This document shows, piece by piece, positions 48,538 through 60,171 of a stretch of DNA of 64,000 nucleotides. The notes under the pieces are model-generated. The model searched no databases and had not been told where the DNA came from. It saw only the letters and a program-made list of their open reading frames with translations. The stretch is from contig JABYQS010000105.1 of the NCBI GenBank assembly GCA_022592435.1, positions 62,001 through 126,000 of the forward strand. Reading direction: 5' to 3'. Every line of letters starts with the position of its first letter. Within the stretch, counting starts at the first letter, position 1. Source of the DNA: Cerioporus squamosus. Its lineage: Eukaryota; Basidiomycota; Agaricomycetes; Polyporales; Polyporaceae. Position numbers and translations under genes: made by a program.

Positions 48538-49881
48538 TTACGCGGCCTGCAGACGGTCCTTTAGAACGACGAAATGCCATTCTGTATAGTGACTCCAGTT
48601 TTCGAAAAGCAGAGTCATCTCAGCTTTGCCGATCCTAGGAGGATGAGGAACCAAAACGTCAAAATCAGTATGTAGTGCGATGGCAAGGGCACCGTCGAAC
48701 TTACCGTTCGCGTTGCTCCCACTGAATCCTTGATGCCTTACCCAGACCCCATGCCAAAACTTGCTCGTCAACTTCTCCGTGCCAGCGAACACCGTTGCGT
48801 GACGCATCGCTGTTGGTAGTGTTCGACTTCGCCTTGAAGTCAGCAGCGTCTTGCAGCACTGCGAGGTGAGATTTGATCACCGTGTCACCGAGACGGTCTG
48901 GGATGAAGGGAAAGGTGTATACGTTCCGCGGGTTGGATCTCGAAATGATAGGGAGGGGTGCACGGCAGAGGGGGCACTCGAGCGCTTCATGCCAGTGGCC
49001 GCAAGCGCGGTGCAATGCGGCGAAAGCCCACTTGAGGATGCATATCGCACAGAATGCATGCCCGCAGCGTCCGTTGTTCAAAGAGTACGGACAGGCCCTG
49101 TGGTGCAGATGTGATAATGAGCCCCGACGACTGCACGTGCCCACAAGAGTGCATACATACATTGTTTCAAAGCAGCTAATCAGAAGCGTCAGCAATGAAT
49201 GGGTGGATAAACGCATAGAAAATTGTCAACGTACAGAGAACATTGGAACTGGTCCTCTAGGTGCGCCAGGACCCACTGCAGGTTACTACTACCGACAGGT
49301 ACATCCACCCGCGCTCGTCTTTCGGCCTCGCGCATCTGCACCAACTCGTCCCGCTCATCCCTTGCAGCCTTCAGTTTCGCTTCCAGCTCTCGCGCCGCAT
49401 TCTCGTAACGCGCGCCCGACATGTCCAACTTCCGAGTCAGCCTGGCATTCTTCTCCTGGAGTTGCTTGTTCGACCATTCCAGCGCCTCGCGTGTCTGGAC
49501 CACCAGCTCACGCTGTTGGACGATGTCCTGCTGCTCACGTAGGGCATTCTCCTTCACGATCGCGGCGCTCTCTCTCGCAGTCGCAGCGTTCTCCCTGGCA
49601 GTCACAGTTTTCTCTCTCTCACCGAGAGCGGTCTCTCTTTGTCTCAGAGCGTTTTCTCTCTGTCTCACAGCACTCTCCCTGTCGTCTAGTGTGGAACCCT
49701 TCGTGTTACCTGTCGCCGTCGGGGTTGTCGTCAGGTCGTTGGTGGAAGAAGCTGCGGCTGCATCTCCACCGAAGACATCGATTGTCCTCTTCGTGGAAGA
49801 GCGGATAGGTGCAGTCGAATCTGTTCGGGATAACCGAGAGCGAGTGTCCGGTGTCTGTACAGGGGCGACGACCGTAGACAT
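48538..49881 (-). CDS. Coiled-coil RING-finger protein, putative E3 ligase
   Basis: From a likely start at 49881 (MSTVVAPVQTPDTRSRL) the protein has a Ser/Thr-rich lead. A long coiled coil follows with heptad-like repeats of the type RQRENALRQRETALGER and continues to ARYENAARELEAKLKAARDE. After two introns the RING finger is assembled: CSLC, then CPYSLNNGRCGHAFCAICIL, and finally ECPLCRAPLP. This provides the C-x2-C, C-x-H-x2-C-x2-C and C-x2-C zinc ligands. A final intron leads to WSHYTEWHFVVLKDRLQAA and the stop at 48538. RING proteins of this build are abundant in agaricomycetes and probably act as ubiquitin ligases; substrates are unknown. Upstream frames to 50325 do not splice in phase. 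Confidence 0.7.
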
Positions 49882-49889
49882 ACGGAGAC

Positions 49890-51050
49890 GGCGTGTTGCG
49901 GGGGTAGTGGTAGCATTGCGAAGGCCCGAGACCTCCAGTTCTTGGCCTTCTCTCTCCAAACGTGTGGCAGACGACGACGTCGCCTGTAGACGGCTAGCCG
50001 CTGGTGACGCTCGTGTTCTGCTCTCTTTCAGCTCGCGAGCTTCCACACCTGTCAGATCGTGTTGTCTGAGACATCTAAGTAAAACGAAACCTACCTTTCT
50101 TCGCCCAAGAGAATAACCTGCTCCCATTGTTGATTGTGGCGGTTGTAGCATCTCGACTCCAGCTCGGCTTCTGCCTGTGACGTGAGCTGGATGTTGCGAC
50201 CACGGAGGAGCGCGTAGGTACTGGCATCGTGGGTGCGATGAAAGCGGGGGGTCAATGTGGAGAAGAGAGAAGGGGTCGTTGACAGTAGGTCCTGCGTCGA
50301 CACCAGGAATCTCCCGGCGCTGCATGCGAGGGCAGGGGTCCCGAATGGGACAGCACCCTCCTGGTGGCGGGATGACGTAATTGTGCGACGGATACCGTTT
50401 CCATCGCCGCGGCCGATCGTCCGCCGGTTGTTCCTTCGATGTTCCTTTTTCAGTATCGAGGCCGGGAACTGGCGTCGTTTCTCCGGGACTTCAGGCGAAC
50501 GGCAAGGCCTCGGACGTTGTTAACTCCGCGCCCACTATCAATCCTGTCAACTTCACATAGACTATTTATCGTGCAGCGAAAGCGTACGGTGTTTGCAGTA
50601 CGTATGCGTCCCGCCGCGACGGCGCCGTCCCCGCAAGAGTTGCTGTGGGACATGGGCTGCCAAGGCGTAGGCGGTTCACGAAATAGGAAACCACTCGATA
50701 CGCCTTACTATGGAAAGACCTTGACGCGTCTCAGTCAGATGACGGCCTGCGTCGTGCGCCGAGTCGACCGCTTCGACGTTCTCTGTCGTATGTCATTTAC
50801 AGCGATATAACAGTCTGATTGACGAAACATGTTGCGCGCCCGCAGGCTGAAAATTGCGGATAGGTGTCGCACGGGTGTGGAGACGATGCTAGACAATATA
50901 TCTCAACTGTTCTCCGTCGCTGCACAAAACATTCGCCGCTCACCAACCTGCAGGTAATACATCTGCACCGTTCTCCCGTATCATAGTTGCTCGATACGGG
51001 CCGTCGACATGATCCAACGATGGACAGTCCTATCCGACGCGTTCCAACGT
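49890..51050. other. No confident gene
   Basis: Minus-strand frames at 49890-50325 are open and protein-like (TYALLRGRNIQLTSQAEAE) and may be exons of the RING gene, but I could not join them in phase. From 50330 to 51050 nothing is seen. Confidence 0.35.
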
Positions 51051-51056
51051 CCTCTT

Positions 51057-51958
51057 CTAGTCATCACCGTCGTCGGAGTGGCGCGTCCCGGAGGGACCGG
51101 CAACTGCTGAGGTCGACGTGCGAGTGCCTAAAGATCAACAGCAGTTAGTCGCATAACATATGGCGCAGCGATGGTCGCTTACGCTTAACGTTCCGCTGGC
51201 TGAGTGGCGGCTCGGCGTCCGTGTCGAGCGGCGACTGGTCCTCCGGCTCGCGCTTCACACCGAGAAGCCTGTCCAGCTTCTCGTCGATCTCATGGAGCTT
51301 GGTGTACATGATGTCGAGCTTCACCTCGATGCTGACCTGGGATTCCTCCTCGTGCTCGTCTACACTGTTCTCGGAGGCGGCGGGCTGTGTGGATGAATCA
51401 CCCTGACCGGGGCGGACCTGCTCGTCAACGACATCATCGCGCGCAGACCCTTCGCCCTCACCGTCGCCCGCCACCGTCTGTACAGCTCCCTTTTCCTTCT
51501 TGACCACGACCGGTCGGCGCATGTGCTTGGGCTGGTCTTCTCGGCCGCCCCAGACCGCGCCGTCGGGTAGGGCCCTCAACCCGGCCTCGCGTGCCTGCTC
51601 ATAGCCGTGGCACTTCGGACTAGCACCGTGCCCTTTGTTCTTCATGTCTACGAGCGTGTGAGACACCTGCGTGTTAGGCATCGACGCGGCACTCACATTC
51701 CTGCCACGTGCAATTCCGTCCCCATATACACTCATAGCAAGTGAACCTGTTGAGGTTCGTCGCGTGACAAACGATACCCTTCTCGGTGCACGGCTTGCAT
51801 GGGGTCCGCTGGGCCAAGGCATAGTCACGAAAGAGTCCAACGTCGGCGCCGCTCGAGCGCAACAGGCCAGGAACGACGTTGATGTCGACGCCGGCGTCGC
51901 GAGCCGCCTTTAAAGACGCTTCGAGGTCGGCGAGGTAGGTCCTGGGCGGCGGAGCCAT
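51057..51958 (-). CDS. Cys-motif/coil protein A (paralogue family)
   Basis: Start at 51958 (MAPPPRTYLADLEASL). The N-terminal domain, helical in appearance, is followed by a paired cysteine motif, CKPCTEKGIVCHATN then CYECIWGRNC. An intron after WQE (donor GTGAGTGC) leads to KNKGHGASPKCHGYEQ, a long charged linker, and a predicted coiled coil, KLDIMYTKLHEIDEKLDRLL. A last intron adds a short tail ending at 51057. Two further genes of the same plan follow at 52184 and 53172. The Cys pattern could bind zinc and suggests DNA or protein binding; I know no named family. Confidence 0.6.
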
Positions 51959-52183
51959 CTCGGGACGTGTGCTGTCGTAGAGGCGTCGGATTGCGTTTTT
52001 CAGGTAAGTGGGGAAAGTGTCACCCAATATATATTCGCTTTCGAAGCGAAGAGTCGCTGCGTGGCGCAACAGGACCCTGCCAGCCCGTCCGTTGTTCTTC
52101 CCAGACTTGATATCATGGAAGATCAGTCAGCGCATTTAATATATTCACGGAGCGCCGTAGCGGAGCAACTGACAGTTGATGGT

Positions 52184-52671
52184 CTAGTGTCGATTCAGAT
52201 GTCGCGCTATGTCTTCCGCTCCGATCTGCTCGTTTGATATGCCACCGTAGGCCGAGTCAGTCTTCACGCTCTTGCTGTTCGATGCGAAGATCGTCCTTGT
52301 CGACGTCGCGTTCCAGCGGACGACTGCCCATGTCAACGAATTCTGTCGATGCTTTGGCTCGCACCAGCCGCTGCGTCTGTGCGTAGCGGACGAGACATTC
52401 ACAGCGAGACATAGGCGTGTCGACCTGCCACCTCCTTCAGGAAGCAATGCAGGCAACGTATCGAGTTGCCGTTGTGCGGCATGCACTCCCGTCCGGCGTC
52501 CTTGCACGGTTTGCACGGATCAGCGCGGACTTCGCTCAGGTCCTTGAGCCATTTGACGATGGCCTCCATGTCCTTGAAGTGCTTCACACGCAGGAGGGCA
52601 GGAAACACGGTGAGATTGATGTTCCTCGCGTATGCCGCCTCGACCGCATCCTTCAGTGTGGGGTGGTACAT
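52184..52671 (-). CDS. Cys-motif protein B (paralogue, probably truncated)
   Basis: Start at 52671 (MYHPTLKDAVEAAYARN). The domain matches proteins A and C: a helical N-terminus ending in KWLKDLSEV, then CKPCKDAGRECMPHN and CLHC. After an intron beginning GTGGCAGG the remaining coding sequence is short and its frame is ambiguous. No coiled-coil tail like that of A or C is found, so this copy is shorter or decayed. It sits tandem with A and C on the same strand. Confidence 0.45.
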
Positions 52672-52679
52672 CTTCGGAT

Positions 52680-53170
52680 ACAGGCGTTGTCTGGTGCTCA
52701 GTTGTGAGGATGGACAGCGCATGTCGGGATGTGGTCGTGTTGAGTGCCTACGCCGAGGCCGCCCGGGTTTGTACTTATGCGTACGCGAGCGTCGTCCGCT
52801 GCGGTACCTGGCACGGTGCGAGGGGTGTTAGTCCTTCACGACTACAGCACACGACAGTTCTGGCTACCTGGTGCGGAGAGCTGTCATCGAAGCAGCGGGC
52901 GACGGTGTCCTACTACCGAAGCAGCGGTGCAGCGGCAGCACGAACGCGATTACGTGGGCGTGTTAGGCGGGACGCGCCTGCGACGTGTCCTCTCATCGGC
53001 GCTGTGCTGTCGACTGGGGGCAAGCGAACATCATTCGTACCAGTAGCTAGTGTCCTGCCTGTATCCCATACGTAGCGTACGATATGAATATCCGTCGCAC
53101 ATCATGCGCTCGTGGTCAGCCCAGGTTCGAGCACTGCAGACTTGCGACCTACATCTTCCCCGGCGCACGA
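52680..53170. other. No gene seen
   Basis: Intergenic spacer between paralogues B and C, with no supported feature. Confidence 0.4.
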
Positions 53171-53171
53171 C

Positions 53172-54348
53172 CTATCCAGTGTGTGTGCTGTCCGATGACC
53201 CACCGAGGCCCGGAGGAGATTGCTCAGCGTCAGAGCGCTGCACTACACTCAATGGTCAGCTCACCATCCCCAGGGTCAAACATACACACTTACGCCGTGA
53301 ACCCAGAGGCAAATCGTCCCACCACATGGGCAGACACTTCTCCTCCTTGACTGCTATGGGCGCGTTGCTGGCCCCTGCGATGGGCGCGTTGCTCGCCCTC
53401 GCGACGTGCGCATTGCTGGCACCTGCGATGGGCGCGTTGCTGGCCCCTGCGACGTGCGCATTGCTCGCCCTCGCCACGTGCGCGTTGCTCGCCAGGACCC
53501 CGTCCTTCTCCAAAACCGCCAGGATCTTCTTCTGGTCCTTGATGATCCTCTTTTGGTGTTTGCGCACTTCCTTCAACACACGCATAACCTCCGCGAGCTT
53601 GGTCTTCGGGTGTTTGCAGCGCGAGCCACAATGCGGGATGTGCGACCGCCTCTTGCCCTTGCGGCCTTCCTGCATCTCGCTGTCCTCGTCCTCGCTGTCC
53701 TCGCAGGCGCTGTTCTCGTCCTCGCTGTCCTCGCTGTCCTCGCTGCCCTCGCAGCCCTCGCAGCCCTCGCTAGCCTCGCAGACCTCGCCGTCGTCGTTGT
53801 CGTCTGTCGGCTCGCTCACCTGACCCTCCACGCTCTCCGTCTCGCTGTCCGTCTGCAACACCATTGCGTCCTCGTCGTCGCTGCCCACCTCTGCGTCGTG
53901 ATGCACCGCGATGTCCGCCGCCTGAACGTTCCTCCCGCCTCATACCACGCCTTCGGGAACAGCTGTCAGGTTCACCTTCTTGGCGTCTGAGTACCCTCAG
54001 CGACAGGCGTACTGGCGTAACCTCGTGCTACCATATCTGACACAATGTCAGTGGCCGTACATCGAAACCAATGTACTACTTACAGTCCAAATGAGAGCAT
54101 CCACGCGCCCCAACCCAGCACGCCACGCATCTGTACGACGACGCGTTGTGTAAAACGCAGTCGCGGCCCGCAGCTGCGCACGTCTCGCAAGGCTTTTGTC
54201 GCTCGCGGGCGATGTCGCAAAAGAAGTCCAGCCGCGCATGGAGCATGCTGTCCAGTCGTATGAGCGCGGGGAAGATGACGACGGTGATGTTCGCTGCCCA
54301 TGCCGATTCCACTGCCTCGTTGAGGGTCGGATGGTAGGTGCCAGGCAT
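53172..54348 (-). CDS. Cys-motif/coil protein C with tandem repeats
   Basis: Start at 54348 (MPGTYHPTLNEAVESAW). The N-terminal domain and cysteine motif (CETCAAAGRDCVLHN, then CVACWVGARGC) are clearly related to proteins A and B. Splicing after LDC appears to use an 11-nt microexon before AADIAVHHDAEVGSDDEDA. The middle is very acidic with Glu-Asp-Ser runs coded by CTCGCTGTC-type repeats on the + strand. Next comes a basic coil, MRVLKEVRKHQKRIIKDQK, then six copies of an eight-residue repeat of the ASNAHVAR or ASNAPIAG type. A final intron gives the stop at 53172. The repeats suggest slippage-prone, fast-evolving sequence. Confidence 0.6.
53355..53500. repeat. 24-bp coding tandem repeat
   Basis: About six copies of a 24-bp unit (GCGTTGCTGGCCCCTGCGAT and variants) encode the eight-residue repeat of protein C. 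Copies alternate between two sequence types. Confidence 0.8.
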
Positions 54349-54675
54349 CGCGAGCCGGCGTCGCACAATAAAGGGCATAATGCAATAGTCGCGGTGGCGG
54401 AGGAGGACGAGGAGGACGTGGTGGCGGTATGCGCGACATGCGTGTGCTCAGACGCTCGTTGAACTTCCCGAAGCCTCATTTTACGTGTCTCCGAGCACCT
54501 ACTGCGTCTTGCGTCCTAGAAAATCGGTCTGCGTCCTCAGCATGGAGGTACGCGATTGAGTATCCTGTCATGTACATGGCAGCCGAGCGTTTCTCACGAC
54601 ACGAAACCAGTATTGTATTCGCGCCTCTCGCCCGCGGGACGCGATTCTCGCGTGCGCGAACCGGCACGTCCTCCC

Positions 54676-56607
54676 TCATAGTCGGGGGCCCCCCTTCGCC
54701 AACCGAGCTTCAATCGCCGCCCGCACCTCTTCCCAGTCGCATAGTGTGTTCACGCCTTCCGCCCACCTCTGTGCTGCGCTGCGGGTGTACTCGCCACCAC
54801 CAGCCTTGAAACTGGCCTCCGACTGGAAGCCGCACTCCTCCCAGCGGAACAACGCGCCCGCAGTGTACTGCGTCAAAGAGTATCGGCGTTCGCCTGCGCG
54901 CAGCGCGACGTTGGAGTGAACGAGGATCGCCGATGGGATCAGGATAGTCGAACCCGGCGGGAACTCGACGGCGATCCCGAGGTCCCACAGAATTAGGTGT
55001 CCACCGGTCTTGGGATCGTAGTCTCCAATCGCGGTGACGGCGCACCAGCCCCAGGGCACATTGAGGTTGTCGGTGTGGCGGTAGGTCACAGTCTGCGGTC
55101 CCAGGTTCAGCGTCATCGCGGCGAACACGTTGTTGTCGAAGTTGCGCTTGAGCGAGTGGTCGCGCCGCAGAACCTCGTTGAGTGTGTGTCCGAATCGCCC
55201 GTGCACGCGCGGCGCCCACATCTTGAGGGAGTCTGTAAACGAGCAGAGTCGTCTGCCATCAGCATTCCGCCCTACGCCGCCAAACAGTTCACTCACAGTT
55301 GGCAAAGTTTGCCACGCGCACGAACATCTTGTGGCTCTTGAGAGCCTCGATGCACTCCGTGTTCGCCGGGTGTTGAGCGAGGTTCATCGGGCACTAATTC
55401 GCGGTATCAGCAGCGATTGCGCACAATATCTGTTAGGACGCACCGGCTGCCCGCCACCCAAAGATATGCCAGTCCGACAGGACTTGTGCGGCCCTCGGCG
55501 ATTCTCCTCCTTGGAATCGTCGTGGAAGACGTCCAGCAACTCCTCGCATACCTTCTGTACTGTAGCGTTCACTTGCCCGAAACCACTCGGTTGACCCGCT
55601 AGCACACCCGCGATCTTGCCGGCCTTCGTCAGCAGCGGGCGAGACTCGCTACACTTATGCTCAGCGCTCGTGGTGGCGATCTGAGGTGCTTGAAGGGCAC
55701 TCACATCCCATCCCATTGTTCGACCACCAGCTTGTGCTTCGGCAGGTCTTCCAAACCAACGCGCTCACGGTCTGCCGCTGCAACGGGTAGCAGGCGGCCG
55801 ATCTGGCTCGAAACCGCCAGTGGGACGTCGGTACGGTCGAGAGACATCGAGGTGTAGATGGGGCCTCGCCCCTCTCCTGACGCCGCAGCCCGGTCCGCCG
55901 CAGTCATCGCATCCAGGCGGTAGGCGGGTACAGCGAGATGCGCCTGCCGTCGAATGGAGGCTGCCTTGAGGTTCGACCCAAGGACATCCTCCTTCGCGGA
56001 CGCAGCCGCCCGTCGTGCGTTGCGCTTCTTGTACTTATGCCGGTTTTGCTGGTAGACCGCCGTGGGCGCGTCGCGGGGCTGCGCGGGCATAGCAAGCGCG
56101 TCCTGCGCATTCCGGCGGTAGTACTTGAAGAGCTCCGGTGCACGTTCGATTTTGTCCGCGAGAGTGTGTGGGCGGCATCGTCGAATGGCGGCGGTCGCGA
56201 GGATATGCTCCCTCGTGCTGCCCTCCTGCGGCGGGGACTGTGCCATATCCTCACTGTCCTCCTGCGTGAGAGCCAACTGAACGGTTATATCTTCGCCGTT
56301 CATTCTTCGCACGCCTTCTTCTTCGAAGTCCTCAGGCGCAGTGCCCTGATACTTCTCCATGACCTCCTTCAATGCCCGCACGACATCAAAGTTGGTCTTC
56401 GCGAGGACGGGCTCGCCGAGGTAGGCACCGAACTCCCGTCCGCTTCGCGTCTGAAATGCAACGGTCAGCTCGCTCAGCCAAGGAACACGTCCAGCCACTC
56501 ACCGTTCTCAGGGCCTGCTTGCGTAGAACTTCGACTTGTACATCAGTATGGGACACGATGCGATACCCGTCCTCCACGCGTGACGCGACATGCCAGCCCG
56601 GGCACAC
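54676..56607 (-). CDS. TET/JBP-family 2OG-Fe(II) dioxygenase
   Basis: TET/JBP enzymes oxidise modified bases in DNA, such as 5-methylcytosine. The N-terminal half carries a basic region, HKYKKRNARRAAASAKED. The dioxygenase core lies in 54676-55310: FAAMTLNLGPQTV, the HxD iron motif in YRHTDNLNVPWGW near 55073, GGHLILWDLGIAVEFPPGS, the second iron His in LVHSNVALRAG, and the 2-oxoglutarate Arg in RRYSLTQYTAG. All catalytic residues are present. Four or five short introns join the exons. In basidiomycetes these genes are expanded and often linked to KDZ transposons, as here, where KDZ remains lie directly upstream on the same strand. The start codon is uncertain. Confidence 0.85.
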
Positions 56608-56959
56608 AGGGGCGAAGCCGCGTCACGGCATGTCGCATCGCGCGCGGGGGACCACTGAAGGAGCTTACCTGGGGCGGACATGTCGCTGCAGCTTGAAAGG
56701 CGCGGGTGTTCCACGAAGTGAACCACCGCCCAGGTAGAGAAGAGGTGGGCGGGGGATACCTGCACACAGCAGGCACTTGCGGCCGTTATATCCCTCCAGT
56801 CGCGTCGGGCGCGGGCTTCTTTTTGATGTGAGCCGCAAGCGAACGGGCCTTCTCAATGGGCGCGCCAGCCGGGGATCGCGCCGAAGCATGGCGGAGCAAT
56901 ATCCATTGGCATGCGCTGTACATGTCAGAGTGTTTGCCCCAACCTGTCTTACCGATTGC

Positions 56960-57735
56960 CCGCACGACACCCCCGCGCGCGCAGGTGGAAGCCCCGCAAA
57001 GGTGGGTACAGCCCCGGATCAACGCCGCTCCAGCGGCATGCACGAAGGAACGTATACTGTCGTACAGACAGACCAAACTCGCGGTTACGGTCGTGCGTGG
57101 GACGGGGGGTCGGTGGATATGTCCTCAAGCAGAAAAGCTGGACTTATCTTGAGATCGGCCGCCCTGACGTTGTCAGTGGTACGCTTGACGTGTGCGACGT
57201 AGTCGTTGACGTTCGCCCGGGCATTCATGGTGAGGCAGTCGAATGTCCGCAGCGCCGAGATGGTCGTGGCTGGTTGCGAGTTCGTCCAGGAGGCGGGCCA
57301 CATGCCTGCCTCTATGAGCTGCTGCGCGATCGTTCGCGCGGTGGAGCATTGACAGTACGCGATGTGGATGTCGCTGACTCCGTGATCGTGGATCACGTTC
57401 AGGTCGCGCGGGACAGTGAACACGTTCTTGCAACGGCGTCCCCCGGTGACCCAGACGCAGCTCGTAACCCAGCTCGGTCAAGGTGTACTTCCTCCAGAAT
57501 TTTTGATCGTGTCTCACTGCTGGATGCGATCGAACGGCCTGTCTAGGTGCCGGCCGATGAAGCAGTCGACGCAGCGTGGGGGTGCAATGTGGCAATCTTC
57601 ACAAAGGAAGACGGTGGCGTGTTTCTCCCTCCGGCTTGGGTCGTAATGGGACGAGGAGCACCTCATAATGTCAGCCGGGGCATCGCAGTCGTCCAATATG
57701 TCTCGAGCGCGCAACGCGTGTCCTCGCTTCAAGAA
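56960..57735 (-). pseudogene. KDZ transposase remnant (CxC2 region)
   Basis: The frame carries the cysteine-rich CxC2-like head of KDZ transposases: CEDCHIAPPRCVDCFIGRH, then FWRKYTLTELGYELRLGH, then HDHGVSDIHIAYCQC and QLIEAGMWPASWTNSQPATT. It ends near DRNREFGLSVRQYTFLRA. The frame shifts near 57515, just after the DRIQQ block, and by one base again near 57440. The catalytic RNase H-like core, which should follow for many hundred residues, is absent. It is therefore a truncated, decayed transposase whose neighbour is the intact TET/JBP gene. Confidence 0.72.
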
Positions 57736-57844
57736 GATCTTGCATCGTTCGGAGGGCTATTAGACCTGTCAGCGTTCCGAACACGGCCACGCGCAAGGCG
57801 ATTACGACATACCAAGTGTGTCCCACCGCGCACTCCATCTCTCA

Positions 57845-58290
57845 CATCCGGTTTCTCTTCATCTGATCTACGCAGTCTTCCTCGGTGCTCACAGCAACGC
57901 GCGTCTCGTTGGTCTTGGGCGGCAGCGGAATGAACAGATCGAAAGTTCGGTCCACAGCTGGGGGAGGGGGGGTTCCGGTCGGTGGGCATGTGACTTCTGC
58001 ACCTCCGTGGCGATGGCTGCAACCCGCACCGCCCTCACATGCGCGGTAGCTGCGGGCAGGTGTCGCGGAGGGGCTGTCTGGTCGCTGAAATTTGTGAAGG
58101 GGGGCTCCGCCTTGCAAACGTCTGAGGATGTTGGATTGTGTCGTCGGCGAGCGAGGAGGCACAGAACGGGGTGGGGACTTCGGCTCCGTTCGCGCTTTCT
58201 TCGGAGGCGTCTTCGAAGAACTCGTGCCTGTGCTTTCAAACTTCTTGAACGAAGTCGACAGCTTCTTGAATACACCATCCGCGCCTATAG
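57845..58290 (-). CDS. Possible upstream exons of the KDZ remnant
   Basis: A basic, Ser/Pro-rich exon (FKKLSTSFKKFESTGTSSS, then SNILRRLQGGAPLHKFQRP) is open on the minus strand and is followed by FDLFIPLPPKTNETRVAVS. The order and strand suit the disordered N-terminus of a KDZ protein, but no motif proves it. Confidence 0.35.
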
Positions 58291-58299
58291 TCGTGGTGT

Positions 58300-60165
58300 C
58301 TCAGACAGCTCGCAGACGCGGACAGTTTCAGTGCACCAATGCCGTGGTTGTCGTGTGGCAAGGCGCACGGGTCTTCGGGTCAACATGCGCGAACACGGAC
58401 TGATTGAATCACCCGGGTTACATAGATTAGTGTACATTACTCTTCTCCCGATGCAATTGCGCATACACACTCCTGGTCAGTTGATAAGATGTGACATCCG
58501 CCTACAGTTCCCCGTCGAGGACATACGGGCCATCAGATGACTGTTACTGTGCGCGCCGCGGAGAAGGCTCACCAGTGCAGTTCATGTCGTATGTGAACAT
58601 TGATTGCCTCTCTGCGTGCGACATCGGCGACATCGCGAGACTGAACTGTCGGTCGACATAAAAATGCTGGTCCCCTCCGAGGTCACCAGTATCATCGCGG
58701 GATCGCGCCCTCTCCCTAAAGAAGCGGAAGTTTCCATTACAGATGGGAGACACCTCGCGGCCGTCTCCCTGGGCGGGCACTGGCGCGGTGGCTGGCTGGG
58801 AGTTCGTTTCATGGCCGCGCTGTCATTTTCAATGAGCTCAGTGTTCGAACATGAAAGCTCTGCCCAACCAACCTTGTCCGTACTGTCGGGCGTATGCGAT
58901 GCCCCCTATCGCCGGTCTCTTGCGCGTGGAGGACTTCTCTGGGGGACATGATGATTGATGCAGAGGGAGGGACAAAACCTCTCGAGCCAGGTGGGCAGCC
59001 ACCATGGCCCGGGTCGATCCTGCTGAAAGCATCCGCTGTGTTGCGCCCAGGCGATGTCAGTACGGGTTGTAAGACTTCCGCCAACAAAGCCAGAGGACGC
59101 GGGAATCATGCTTGAGCTCGTAGCGGAAGGCGATACGTGTCATGTCGATCAGGTGGCTTCGCCGCTCCCTCCTCAGGATCCCCTCCCATTACGAGTCGTG
59201 GTGTCCAGACCACTCCCAGCTTCCGGCATCCATGGGGTCGGGGCTCGCGGTCCAGTGCGGTTCTCAACGGTGGTCGATAGGTCAGACTCGATCACTGAAC
59301 GTTGCCAGCGAGAATCTGCCTGGGGGAAACAGTCCGCATCGTAGCTCTTAGCCGACAACGCAGGACCGCCAGGGAGGTTACCAAGAAGTTGAATCTTCTT
59401 CTGTGTTTCAGGCGTGTTGGACGTGTGTTGCCGCGAGGACGGGAGGTAGGCGGACGCCGCCGGTACACAGGGGGCACATGGAGGACGAAGGGACTTAGAC
59501 GAAATCGCGACGAGGCCTCGGCGCTAGCGCACGGCGGAGCCTAAAAACCAGCCCCAACCTTTCCTTGGTTGTACCAGTCGGACCTGGAAATTGATGCCGC
59601 TAGGGCCTTCCTCACTGGATCGGAGCTTTAACACCTGAACGCCGGCGGTGCGGAAGCGAAACCGGACTTCGGATGGTGCCTCGCCCTCTCAGGCATTTGC
59701 TTCCGTCGATCGCAGCGCTCGTGGCATATCTCACGTCCGTCCCTACCACGATCACCTCTCACTGCTTCCCTACCCCATCCCTCACCGCACGGACGACTCT
59801 CCCCCCTCACCACCCTGGTAGCCGAGTCGTGCCGCTCAGAGCCCACGACACGCTATTAGTCCCCTTCGACAAACTCGCAGCACGGTAGGCCATAGGCTAA
59901 CTGCGCGCGAGTCCGCAAGACGGCCCCACCCTGCACTTGGCCAACGCAGGACCTCTGAACGACGCAGCCCCGACGAGTGCCGACTCGAGGACTTGCAGGC
60001 GTGGACGACGAAGGATAGGAGCCCCGACGAGGTCGAAGAGACGATTTCCCTTTCTTACTATACGATTACGATATACATCCGCTAGACTAGACCCAACCAT
60101 TTAGATTACCCTCGCAGTCTGAAAAGGCGCTGCATACACGATTCAACGAACCTACCGCGCCCACG
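58300..60165. other. No gene seen
   Basis: Several short frames on both strands lack motifs. The last 100 bases before 60172 are AT-richer and should include the promoter of the next gene. Confidence 0.4.
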
Positions 60166-60171
60166 TATGCC

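Noticed and set aside
58604..58951. Plus-strand 115-codon frame
   Set aside because: No motif, no splice support, and codon content looks like a chance open frame in GC-rich DNA.
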